From assembly GCF_900142325.1 (NCBI RefSeq), contig NZ_FRAM01000002.1, forward strand, positions 310,001 through 374,000: 64,000 nucleotides of DNA. Reading direction: 5' to 3'. Shown in pieces: positions 1-7,660 of the stretch. Numbering within the stretch: position 1 is the stretch's first letter; every line of letters begins with the position of its first letter. The DNA comes from Epilithonimonas mollis. GTDB taxonomy: Bacteria; Bacteroidota; Bacteroidia; Flavobacteriales; Weeksellaceae. The notes beneath the pieces were generated by a model. That model did no database searches, was not told the origin of the DNA, and worked only from the letters and a program-made list of their open reading frames with translations. The position numbers were made by a program, and so were the translations under genes.

Positions 1-1530
1 AAGATGTGTGCTTTCTTTTCCCATCAGCCTTACATAGCCATTGACCTTCACGTTTTTAAGAACCAGAACCGGTTTCATATTGTGTGGTCCGAAAGGCGCC
101 AGTTTTCTGTGAAAATTAAAAAACTCGCGGTTAAGATCTTCCGGCTTTACGATGCTGTCAACATAGATTGAAGGTTCTCTCTGGTGTTCCTGAATGTTGA
201 TTCTTACATATTCCTCGAACCGGATTTTAAATTCTTCAAACTTGTTTTTTTCCATGGAAAGTCCTGCAGCAGCCTGATGTCCTCCGAATTTCATAAACAG
301 GTCGGAACAGAATTCCAAAGCTTCATGAATATCGAAGTCTGCTACAGATCTGGCAGATGCTACCAATTCGCCATTGTTTCCTTCCGTGAAAACCAAAGTC
401 GGTTTATAATAATTCTCGATAAGACGGGAGGCGACAATCCCGATCACACCTTTGTTCCAGGTCGGATCATAAACAATAGTGGAGAAACGCTCCGTTTTTT
501 CCAGCTCCAGAACCTGACTCATCGCAGATTGTGTGATGTTGGTGTCCATCTCGCGGCGTTCATCGTTCAGGTTATTAATCTCATCTACAATCTGATGAGC
601 CTGTTTCAGATTGTCAGAGATCATCAGCTCCACAGATGCTTTTGCATGCGAAATTCTTCCTGCAGCATTGATTTTCGGGGCGATGTCAAAGACAATATTT
701 GATATTTCGAAATGGGCTAATTTTTCTTCGGGTATCAGAAGCCTTAGTCCGAATTTTCTTGTTTTTCTAAGGAACTTGAGCCCCTGTTTGGCTAAAACTC
801 GATTTTCCCCGGTCATCGCAACAATATCAGACGCAATGCTGATTGCAAGCAGATCGGTCAATTCAAACAATTCGTTTTCAGGAATTTTATAAATCGTATT
901 AAGTCCCTGGCAAAGTTTGAAACCAACACCGCAACCGCTCAGTTCTTTATATGGATAACGGCAATCTTTACGCTTCGGATCCAATACAGCGACGGCGTTT
1001 GGCAACTTTTCTCCGGGTAGGTGATGGTCGCAGATTATAAAATCCACCCCAACTGAATTAGCCAGATCGATTTTATCAACCGATTTGATGCCGCAGTCTA
1101 ATGCAATAATCAATGAAAACCCGTTTTCCTTGGCAAAATAAATACCTTCATCAGAGATTCCGTAACCTTCTACGTTTCTGTCCGGGATATAAAAATCAAG
1201 ATATTTTTTGTCAACGATTTTGCTGAGATAAAGATACATCAAAGCAACCGCTGTAGTTCCGTCAACATCATAATCACCGTAAACCAATATTTTCTCACCG
1301 TTTTCTATTGCTGTAGCAATGCGTTCTACCGCTTTCTGCATGTCAGCCATCAGAAAAGGATTGTGGATGTCTGTGCTGTTTGGTTTGAAGAATTCGCGCG
1401 CTTTCTGATAATTATCAATCTCACGCATTACCAGGATTTTGGATTCTAAAGTTCCAAATCCAATCGAAGAAATCAGTCCGTCAACGATCTCTTCATCGGG
1501 CTCGGGTTTATAAATCCATTTTTGACTCAT
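1..1530 (-). CDS. recJ: Single-stranded-DNA-specific exonuclease RecJ, C-terminus cut by window edge
   Basis: RecJ is a 5'-3' single-strand DNA exonuclease used in recombination and repair. Translating the minus strand from the ATG at 1530 gives 510 codons open to the window edge. Near residues 95-105 the frame reads YGDYDVDGTTA, the DHH-family motif. Later it shows ALDCGIK and CDHHLPG (the DHH triad), and a DHHA1-type region with FGGHQAAAGLSM. These are RecJ phosphoesterase motifs with the metal-binding Asp and His residues intact. The start follows from the protein beginning MSQKWIYKP with a non-coding AT-rich leader upstream. The C-terminal end lies outside the window. The family call is firm. 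Confidence 0.96.
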   Translation of the reverse strand, partial: MSQKWIYKPEPDEEIVDGLISSIGFGTLESKILVMREIDNYQKAREFFKPNSTDIHNPFLMADMQKAVERIATAIENGEKILVYGDYDVDGTTAVALMYLYLSKIVDKKYLDFYIPDRNVEGYGISDEGIYFAKENGFSLIIALDCGIKSVDKIDLANSVGVDFIICDHHLPGEKLPNAVAVLDPKRKDCRYPYKELSGCGVGFKLCQGLNTIYKIPENELFELTDLLAISIASDIVAMTGENRVLAKQGLKFLRKTRKFGLRLLIPEEKLAHFEISNIVFDIAPKINAAGRISHAKASVELMISDNLKQAHQIVDEINNLNDERREMDTNITQSAMSQVLELEKTERFSTIVYDPTWNKGVIGIVASRLIENYYKPTLVFTEGNNGELVASARSVADFDIHEALEFCSDLFMKFGGHQAAAGLSMEKNKFEEFKIRFEEYVRINIQEHQREPSIYVDSIVKPEDLNREFFNFHRKLAPFGPHNMKPVLVLKNVKVNGYVRLMGKESTHL

Positions 1531-1570
1531 AGTGACAAAAGTAAAGAAAAAAAATGGCTTTTGGAAATTA

Positions 1571-1600
1571 AAAAAAGCTACCAGTTTTAATTGATAGCTT
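1571..1600 (-). terminator. Rho-independent terminator of the T9SS protein gene
   Basis: On the minus strand the arms AAGCTATCA and TGGTAGCTT pair around an 8-nt loop and are followed by a run of T. It lies just downstream of the stop of the gene at 1624-2520 and upstream of recJ. Confidence 0.75.
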
Positions 1601-1623
1601 GTGCTGAAATAGAATTTTTTTTA

Positions 1624-2520
1624 CTATTTTTTTATAAATTTCTTAGTTTCAATTCCAGATTCTGTTTCTATAGAAATGATATAATTTCCTTTTGTTAGAG
1701 ATGAAATGTCGATTTTAGAAGAATTAGCCTGAGCTGTTTTTATTAAAGAACCTGCTGCATTGTAGAATTTCACGGCATTGATTTTATCATCAATTTTGAT
1801 GGTGATGAAATCCGAAGCAGGATTTGGAAATATATTGATTTGTTTTTTAGAAAGGTCTGCCACTGCCAACTGATCCATATCAGCAATGATGATATTATCA
1901 ACAATAAAACCACTACCGTCATTGTCAAATTCGAAATTTAAATCGTTGGCTCTGACAACTTTGCTTCCTAAAGCAGAAGTATGGACCAGCTGATTATCCA
2001 GATAGTATTTTATGTTTTTTTCTGTTACGTGATCTATTTCGATTCTCAGATTATACCATTTTCCGGGGATCCAACTTCCAAGATCTTTGAAATTAACATC
2101 ACTGTCGGCATAGAGTTTACCGCTATACATAAAATTGAATCCGCCAGCCCAAGAATAATTACCATTATTGTTATAATATAAGGATAATAAATAATAATCA
2201 GAGCTATCCAGTTTCTCAAGTTTCACATCTGCCGAAACGGAAAATCTGTTATATTCAGGGATTTTTTTGAAAAGATATGTGAAGTTTTCGGTGTAATCAT
2301 TGGTACTCGTCACTTCAACAGAATTGTTCCCATCGGAAGCCTTTCCGGTAACAACTTTGAAACTGCTGTTTGGCACATTATCCGTTTTTACTGTCCATTC
2401 TTTTTGACCGACAACTGTTCCCAGATTATAACCTTCTATAGTTTCAAAAGAAATTTTTTGTTGCCCGGCTATATATGATGATAGAAAAGCAGTTGCCAGT
2501 AGGAATAAATTTTTTTTCAT
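1624..2520 (-). CDS. Secreted protein with type IX secretion C-terminal sorting domain
   Basis: The 298-residue product has an N-terminal Sec signal (MKKNLFLLATAFLSSYIAG). Its middle is beta-rich, with a laminin-G/concanavalin-like look (around residues 25-210). The last ~75 residues match the T9SS type A sorting domain: INIFPNPASDFITI, then YNAAGSLI, then KGNYIISIETESG, ending KKFIKK. The sorting domain sends the protein through the gliding/PorSS machinery to the outside or the cell surface. The substrate or binding partner cannot be told from sequence. It is a single gene with its own terminator at 1571-1600. Confidence 0.85.
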   Translation of the reverse strand: MKKNLFLLATAFLSSYIAGQQKISFETIEGYNLGTVVGQKEWTVKTDNVPNSSFKVVTGKASDGNNSVEVTSTNDYTENFTYLFKKIPEYNRFSVSADVKLEKLDSSDYYLLSLYYNNNGNYSWAGGFNFMYSGKLYADSDVNFKDLGSWIPGKWYNLRIEIDHVTEKNIKYYLDNQLVHTSALGSKVVRANDLNFEFDNDGSGFIVDNIIIADMDQLAVADLSKKQINIFPNPASDFITIKIDDKINAVKFYNAAGSLIKTAQANSSKIDISSLTKGNYIISIETESGIETKKFIKK

Positions 2521-2571
2521 GAAATAAAATTAAATGGAAGCGAATTTAGAAAAAATAAATTAAATAAAAGT

Positions 2572-2603
2572 AAAAAACCCTGACAATCAACCGATTATCA
2601 AGG
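2572..2603 (-). terminator. Displaced original terminator of tRNA-Leu
   Basis: On the minus strand CCTTGATAATC and GATTGTCAGGG form a stem (with G-U pairs) followed by TTTTTT. It directly follows the attL copy of the tRNA-Leu 3' end. I infer that it was the terminator of tRNA-Leu(UAA) before the element inserted and separated them by 22 kb. Confidence 0.7.
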
Positions 2604-2604
2604 C

Positions 2605-2623
2605 TTTTAAGTACCCCAGACGG
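2605..2623. repeat. attL: left copy of the 19-bp att repeat
   Basis: The 19-bp TTTTAAGTACCCCAGACGG is identical to 24936-24954. The right copy is part of the intact tRNA-Leu(UAA) gene. The left copy is an isolated tRNA 3' fragment with no tRNA body. Confidence 0.93.
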
Positions 2624-2749
2624 AGGTATTATGAAACCTTTCTTAATTTTTCTTGTTTTTAATTCGTTTATATTCAATAACTTTGATATACAATAGGTTT
2701 CTAATTAATTTGTTTTTTCATATTTAATAATTTTAAATGCAAATTAATT

Positions 2750-2769
2750 CCCCCTTTTGTTCCCCCTTA
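2750..2769. repeat. Subterminal 20-bp repeat, left copy (possible integrase arm site)
   Basis: A C5-T4-G-T2-C5-T2-A block is identical, in the same orientation, to 24879-24898 near the right end. It is internally repeated (two CCCCCTT units). It lies 26 bp before the integrase start. This position suits an arm-type integrase site or an operator of int; the role is inferred. Confidence 0.7.
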
Positions 2770-2794
2770 CATTTATTTAAATCTATTTCAACTT

Positions 2795-4024
2795 ATGATA
2801 AAGTACAATTTTGAATTAAGAAAGGACAAAGTAAGTCAAGACGGTTTAATGCCAATTAGGATATTATTCAGAATTGACAGCTCTATAATAAAAAGAAATA
2901 CTGGATTGAATTGCAAATTAAATGATTGGCAGAACAATCGAGTGAAAGCTAATTCAAAAAAAGATACTTATTATGGCTATGACGAAATAAATGAAAAACT
3001 CCAACAGATAGAAACCAAAATTCAAGACATTTCGCTTTATTTCAGAGCAAATAAGCTTGAACCAACAAAGGATTTGTTTATTGAAAAGTTTGATTCAAAT
3101 GAAAAAGTTGAAACATCCAGTGAATTCGACTTTTTCAAATGCTTTACACAATACATTGACAAAGGAAAATTGATAAAAACTCCGAACACCATCAAGGGTC
3201 AAACTACTGTAAAAAACTATCTGGAATTCTTTTGTAAGGAAAATGGAATTTCGCTTTCTTTTGATAAGGTTGATGAAGATTTTTTTGAATCATTAAGAGA
3301 TTACTCTTACGAAATAAAAAAGATGAAGCAAAATTATTTCGCTAAAGTAATCAAGGTTTTAAAGTCATTTTTAAACTGGGCAACAGAAAAAGGATATAAT
3401 GCAAACAGGGAGTTCGAGAAATTTAGAGCTGTTGAACACGACATTGACATTGTGTATTTAACATTTGAAGAGTTGATAAAACTATACGAAAAAGATTTTG
3501 ACAGCGATCGACTGTCTCACGTTCGGGATTTCTATTGTATGGGATGTTTCACAGGTTTGCGGTTCTCTGATCTTTCAAAACTACATTTAGCCAATATTTC
3601 TGAAGACCATATAGTTCTTTCTATTCAGAAAACTAAAACACAAAATCACGCTATCAAACTAAATAAGTATGCAAAAGCTATTTTGGAAAAATATAAAGGA
3701 ACGATCTATGAACCATTACCCATTATCTCTTCTCAAAAATTCAATGAATACATTAAAGATTGTTGTGAATTAGCAGAAATCACACAACCGTTCACAACCC
3801 ATTGGTTTGTTGGCAATAAGAAAAAATCACTCACACAACCCAAATGTAAATTCATAACAAGCCATACCGCAAGAAAAACATTTATCACAAATTCTTTACT
3901 ATTGGGAATGGAGCCCAAAGCAATAAAGAAAATTGCCAACATTAAGAAAGATGCTGTTCTGGATAAGTATATGAAAGTAACCGAAGCATTTACAGACGAA
4001 CAAATGGACAAAGCGTGGGGATAG
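2795..4024 (+). CDS. Tyrosine recombinase / integrase of the element
   Basis: The 409-residue site-specific recombinase is expected to integrate and excise the element at tRNA-Leu. The N-terminus (about 1-100) is an Arm-DNA-binding domain of the Bacteroidota type. A SAM-like core-binding domain follows (about 105-205), then the catalytic domain. Visible catalytic residues are R256 (TGLRFSD), a Lys in the beta hairpin (K279/K281), H357 and R360 (SHTARKT) and nucleophile Y392 (LDKYMKV). The position usually held by the second His (GH...) reads AN at about 381-382, which is unusual. It is the first gene inside attL and is transcribed inward. The ATG at 2795 is the only start that gives the full arm domain. 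Confidence 0.95.
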   Translation: MIKYNFELRKDKVSQDGLMPIRILFRIDSSIIKRNTGLNCKLNDWQNNRVKANSKKDTYYGYDEINEKLQQIETKIQDISLYFRANKLEPTKDLFIEKFDSNEKVETSSEFDFFKCFTQYIDKGKLIKTPNTIKGQTTVKNYLEFFCKENGISLSFDKVDEDFFESLRDYSYEIKKMKQNYFAKVIKVLKSFLNWATEKGYNANREFEKFRAVEHDIDIVYLTFEELIKLYEKDFDSDRLSHVRDFYCMGCFTGLRFSDLSKLHLANISEDHIVLSIQKTKTQNHAIKLNKYAKAILEKYKGTIYEPLPIISSQKFNEYIKDCCELAEITQPFTTHWFVGNKKKSLTQPKCKFITSHTARKTFITNSLLLGMEPKAIKKIANIKKDAVLDKYMKVTEAFTDEQMDKAWG

Positions 4025-4160
4025 TTTGTCTTATAACTTGATTTATTTTAAATAATATCCAATAATCTTTATTCCTGAATTAAACTAAAGAGAAGTTAAA
4101 CTATATTAAAATGAGCTGTTTTTAGTTAAATTTAGTTAAAACTCCAACTTTATTCAAAAG

Positions 4161-4246
4161 TCTAATTTGGAATAATTTAGATTAATCTGGATTAAAAAAA
4201 ATAAAACTTGGGCTAGTTTGGATTAGATTAGATGAATCTGGACGAC
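4161..4246. repeat. Tandem TTTGGATTA-like repeats in the int-HTH gap
   Basis: The ~300-bp gap between integrase and the HTH gene contains several direct copies of a degenerate 9-10-mer (TTTGGAATA, TTTAGATTA, TCTGGATTA, TTTGGATTA, then ATCTGGACG), spaced about 10-12 bp early on. This spacing, close to one helical turn, suits a protein-binding array for an excisionase or origin protein. No gene is visible in the gap. Confidence 0.5.
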
Positions 4247-4321
4247 ACCTAACCATTTGATTTACAGTTGTTAAATTGATATTATTGCATTTGAATTTAA
4301 ACCGATTTAAAATACAATAAA

Positions 4322-4597
4322 ATGTCAATACAACTCTATTCCCATTCCAAAGGAGATTTGGAAAAGGCGGTTGAAATCATTCTTAGGAAAGCAACCGAAT
4401 TCACATTACCCGCAAAAGCAGAGCAACAACCAGAAGACCTTATCCCACAGATTGAAGCTGCGAAATTCCTGCACGTTTCTATTCCAACCATTATTGATTG
4501 GAGAAAAAACAAAAGCCTACCCTACTACAATTTTAGCGGTCGCTATTACTATTCCAAAAAAGAACTTTTAGAATACGGAAAAAATCGAAGAAAGTAA
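4322..4597 (+). CDS. Small helix-turn-helix protein, excisionase-like
   Basis: The 91-residue protein has a MerR/HTH_17-type fold at about 40-85: LIPQIEAAKFLHVSIPTIIDW followed by a wing ending YYSKKELLEYGK. Such proteins near integrases in Bacteroidota elements often act as excisionases or as controllers of excision. It lies between the integrase and the helicase, 83 bp before the latter, all on one strand. Whether it binds the att region, the 4161-4246 repeats or a promoter cannot be told from sequence. Confidence 0.8.
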   Translation: MSIQLYSHSKGDLEKAVEIILRKATEFTLPAKAEQQPEDLIPQIEAAKFLHVSIPTIIDWRKNKSLPYYNFSGRYYYSKKELLEYGKNRRK

Positions 4598-4680
4598 GTG
4601 TAACTAATTCTCATTGAAAGTTGCATTCTTTCTTTTGTTCAACCTTTCCGTAATTCTATACGGAATCAATCCCTTTAAAA

Positions 4681-5919
4681 ATGAGCGAAAAAATTCCTTA
4701 TCTAAGAGTAGGAACAACCTACTATAAAACAATTGAAAAACCGTTGATCTCAGGAGACAAGATTTCGATTCTGGTTCGATGGAATCGAGAGACTATTATC
4801 AGCGATTACGGAAAAGTATATGTTTCTAAAGTTCCCAAGTACGATGGTTTCTGTTGCATCCCCTCTCATCTGCAATACCAGCAAATCATTCAAGGATTCT
4901 ACAATACTTATAATGAAATCCCTTACCACCCTGTTGAAGAAAATATCAGCTTTGAAGCTTTAAAAGAAAAAATTCCATTTTCCTTGAAGTTTATGGAACA
5001 TATTTTTGGAGAACAGTTGGAACTGGGTTTAGACTATATTAAAATATTGTTGCAATATCCAATACAAATGCTCCCGATCCTTTGCTTGGTCAGCAAAGAA
5101 AGATCTACAGGAAAATCCACATTCATTAAATGGCTGAAATCGATTTTTGGGCTAAATATGACCTACATAAAAGGTGATTCCTTCAGCAGTCAGTTCAATT
5201 CGGATTGGACATCAATGCTGATAGTTGCTATTGATGAAGTATTTTTTGATAAAAAGGAAATTACAGAACGTTTAAAATATCTTTCCACGACTGATAAAGA
5301 TAAGAAAGAGGCAAAAGGAAAAGACCGTGAAGAAGTAGAATTCTTTGGAAAATTCATTCTCTGTTCCAATAATGAAGATAACTTCATTCAGATTGATGAA
5401 AATGAGATCCGATTCTGGATTATTAAAGTGAGATCAATCAAAAGCGAGAACACTGAATTTCTACACAATCTAAAAAAGGAGATTCCCTATTTCCTACGTT
5501 ACCTAATCCAAAGACCTTTTCACAGTCGCAAGGAGACAAGAATGTGGTTCACTGATTCCCAAATTAGAACAAAAGCCCTTCAGAAATTGGTTTGGAAAAA
5601 CAACAATAAACTGGAATCTAAGATAATCGAACTTTTATATGAGTTTTTCGAAAGTACCGAAGACAGCAAGATCCATTGTATTCCTCAGGATATTTTCAAT
5701 ATGCTTGGTAAGATGTTTAGCAAACAATACTGGACAGTCAATGATGTCCGGAAACTGATGAAAGAAAACTGGAAACTCGAACCTCAAAAAAATTCATTGG
5801 CTTACATCAAATACGATCTAGATTATAGTGGAAGTTTTTACCAGCAGAATAAAACAGGGCGGTATTTTACAGTAGAAAGGAATTTTATTATTCAAAAATT
5901 TGATGAAATGATGAGTTAA
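4681..5919 (+). CDS. DUF5906-like primase-associated helicase
   Basis: The 412-residue protein has a P-loop at about 140-150 (SKERSTGKSTF) and a Walker B-like LIVAIDEVFF at about 180. A polar motif FILCSNNEDNF at about 228 could serve as sensor 1. This layout matches superfamily 3/DUF5906 helicases of phages and mobile elements, which unwind origins for element replication. The C-terminal ~120 residues look like a winged-helix DNA-binding part. Its neighbours (the iteron-like array just downstream and a TOPRIM primase-like gene) support a role in replication of the excised circle or the transferred strand. No CDS lies in the 265 bp after it. Confidence 0.75.
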   Translation: MSEKIPYLRVGTTYYKTIEKPLISGDKISILVRWNRETIISDYGKVYVSKVPKYDGFCCIPSHLQYQQIIQGFYNTYNEIPYHPVEENISFEALKEKIPFSLKFMEHIFGEQLELGLDYIKILLQYPIQMLPILCLVSKERSTGKSTFIKWLKSIFGLNMTYIKGDSFSSQFNSDWTSMLIVAIDEVFFDKKEITERLKYLSTTDKDKKEAKGKDREEVEFFGKFILCSNNEDNFIQIDENEIRFWIIKVRSIKSENTEFLHNLKKEIPYFLRYLIQRPFHSRKETRMWFTDSQIRTKALQKLVWKNNNKLESKIIELLYEFFESTEDSKIHCIPQDIFNMLGKMFSKQYWTVNDVRKLMKENWKLEPQKNSLAYIKYDLDYSGSFYQQNKTGRYFTVERNFIIQKFDEMMS

Positions 5920-5951
5920 TAGATAATGAAAATAAAATCAATTAGTTATAT

Positions 5952-6107
5952 CTCATCAAAAGCCTCATCAAATTTTAAACTCTTGATTTTTGATGAGGAA
6001 CTGATGAAAAGAATATTCCAAGTTTGATGAGATGATGAGAGTTTGATGAGAACATAGATTATTATAATTCAATTAATTATAAGGTTTTCTCATCAATTCA
6101 TCAAAAA
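5952..6107. repeat. Iteron-like TGATGAG / CTCATCA array, candidate origin
   Basis: Within ~155 bp there are at least seven copies of TTTGATGAG or its reverse complement: 5952, 5964, ~5989, 6001 (partial), 6023, 6032 (partial), 6042, 6089 and 6097 (partial). The first two and last two are inverted relative to the middle ones. The block lies between the helicase and primase genes. Such arrays are typical of replication origins or of autoregulatory operators. Confidence 0.6.
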
Positions 6108-6184
6108 TTATTCAAAACCAAACCTATCCGCTTTAACCGACAGGACACCTACTATTTATCACCAAAAACATTAAAAATTACAAA

Positions 6185-7063
6185 ATGAACTGCAAACAAT
6201 TTAACAGCATATCGTTGGAAGAAGTCCTCCTTTCTCTCGGACACCTTCCCACGAAACAAAATGAAAAAGAAGCTTGGTATCTCAACCCCTTTGCCAGCGA
6301 ATCCCAAGCCTCTTTTAAAATCAATAAAAGTCTAAACAAATGGTACTTATTTTCAGAAGGAATCGGTGGAAATAATACTGACTTTATGAAGAAGTATCTG
6401 AACACTTCAGTAAATGGAGTTTTAATTTGGGCAGAAAATCAAAACTTTTCTTCTTTTCAAAATCAAAATATTCCTGATCAGAAGTTCGAAAACTCCAGTA
6501 AAAATTATGAGATACTTCATGTGAATGAAATCCTGCATCCTGCACTTTTGGAATATTTAAGAGAAAGAAAAGTTGGAAATCAAACTAAGTTCTTACACGA
6601 AATTCATTACCGAATGAAAGATAAAAACTATTTCGGAATTGGTTTCAAGAACGATTCTGCCGGTTATGAAATCCGTAATAAATATTCTAAAATCTGTTTG
6701 GGTAAAAAAGATGTTTCTACAGTAAAAAATGGATCAGAATCGATTCGGGTTTTCGAGGGTTTTTTCGATTTTCTTTCATTTAAAAATGTAGAAAATTTTT
6801 TAGAAAAAGAACCTGCCGATTATCTCATTTTGAATTCTGTGTCGATGATTTCAAAGATTAAAAAATCACTAGAAGCTTATGATAATATTGAGCTTTATTT
6901 TGACAACGATGAAGCCGGAAATCGTGCCGTTGAAATTATTAGAAGTGAAAATAAAAACGCAGAAGATTGTCGGATTTTATATTCAGATTTTAAAGACTTA
7001 AATGATTGGATGATTCACAAAAATCCATCACCTGAAAGACAAGTGAAATACAGGCGAAGGTGA
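6185..7063 (+). CDS. TOPRIM-domain primase-like protein
   Basis: The 292-residue product resembles mobile-element primases. Residues 1-75 look like a DnaG/CHC2 N-terminal domain (LNPFASESQASFKINKSLNKWY), but without the zinc-binding Cys/His residues. A TOPRIM domain follows from about 180: RVFEGFFDFLSF carries the acidic first motif and ELYFDNDEAGNRAV the second. This fits an enzyme that starts replication of the transferred strand, like PrmN1 of NBU1. It follows the iteron-like array and precedes the mobilization genes, so it links replication to transfer. Confidence 0.8.
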   Translation: MNCKQFNSISLEEVLLSLGHLPTKQNEKEAWYLNPFASESQASFKINKSLNKWYLFSEGIGGNNTDFMKKYLNTSVNGVLIWAENQNFSSFQNQNIPDQKFENSSKNYEILHVNEILHPALLEYLRERKVGNQTKFLHEIHYRMKDKNYFGIGFKNDSAGYEIRNKYSKICLGKKDVSTVKNGSESIRVFEGFFDFLSFKNVENFLEKEPADYLILNSVSMISKIKKSLEAYDNIELYFDNDEAGNRAVEIIRSENKNAEDCRILYSDFKDLNDWMIHKNPSPERQVKYRRR

Positions 7064-7122
7064 GTAAAATAAACACAGGTAAAATATGGTGGTATGTTAG
7101 TGCAAAAAGTACCCAAAGTTTA

Positions 7123-7144
7123 CAATAAGCGTAGCCGCTGATTG
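7123..7144. other. Inverted repeat upstream of mob genes, candidate oriT
   Basis: CAATAAGCG and CGCTGATTG form an imperfect hairpin (8 of 9 pairs) around a 4-nt loop, in the 147-bp gap before the MobC-like gene. Relaxase nick sites commonly lie beside such hairpins upstream of mob genes. The assignment rests only on position and symmetry. Confidence 0.4.
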
Positions 7145-7210
7145 CAAAATTGGGATTTTTGATTTCTTCCTATCGTCAGAAATGTTTTGAAACACAATTA
7201 AATATATACA

Positions 7211-7660
7211 ATGGAAAAAGACTTTTTACAGGAATTTATACACCAAGTCACCAAAGAAAATGAAGCAAAGATTGCACAGGAAAAGAGAAAAAAATATTTC
7301 AAGGAATTAGGTAGGAAAGGCGGTTTGAAGACCAAAGAAAATAAAAAACTGGATAAAGTGATTTCAATACGAATTACCAATTCTGAATATGCAATCCTGA
7401 TTCAAAAACAGAAAAAATATCCGTTAAAATTATCAACCTATATTCGAAATGTTTTGTTCGAAAAAGAACTAAAAATTAATGAATTTCAAACTGATGAAGT
7501 CTTACTTCAATTTGGAAACAATTTCAAAAAAATAACGAATCTTTTGCGAAATCGGGAATGGAATGTTTTTGAAAATAAGAAAGAAATTTTATTGAGAATT
7601 GAAAATCTGATCGAATTGATTCATCAATATTTATATTCAAAATCTAAGAAAAATGAATAA
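7211..7660 (+). CDS. MobC-like relaxosome accessory protein
   Basis: The 149-residue basic protein has a Lys-rich N-terminus (about 20-50, GRKGGLKTKENKK), a short ribbon-helix-helix-like stretch (VISIRITNSEYAILIQKQKK) and a helical C-terminus with NNFKKITNLLRN. This is the usual architecture of MobC-type proteins, which bind oriT and help the relaxase nick DNA. Its stop overlaps the start of the relaxase gene by 8 nt, which implies translational coupling. Confidence 0.8.
   Translation: MEKDFLQEFIHQVTKENEAKIAQEKRKKYFKELGRKGGLKTKENKKLDKVISIRITNSEYAILIQKQKKYPLKLSTYIRNVLFEKELKINEFQTDEVLLQFGNNFKKITNLLRNREWNVFENKKEILLRIENLIELIHQYLYSKSKKNE

Noticed and set aside
184-892. Two plus-strand open frames opposite recJ
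   Set aside because: They are shadows of the minus-strand recJ frame, which has full family motifs; the plus-strand products have no recognisable features.
5952-6107. Possible CRISPR array from repeated TGATGAG
   Set aside because: The unit is only 7-9 bp, in both orientations, with no spacers; an origin or operator array fits better.
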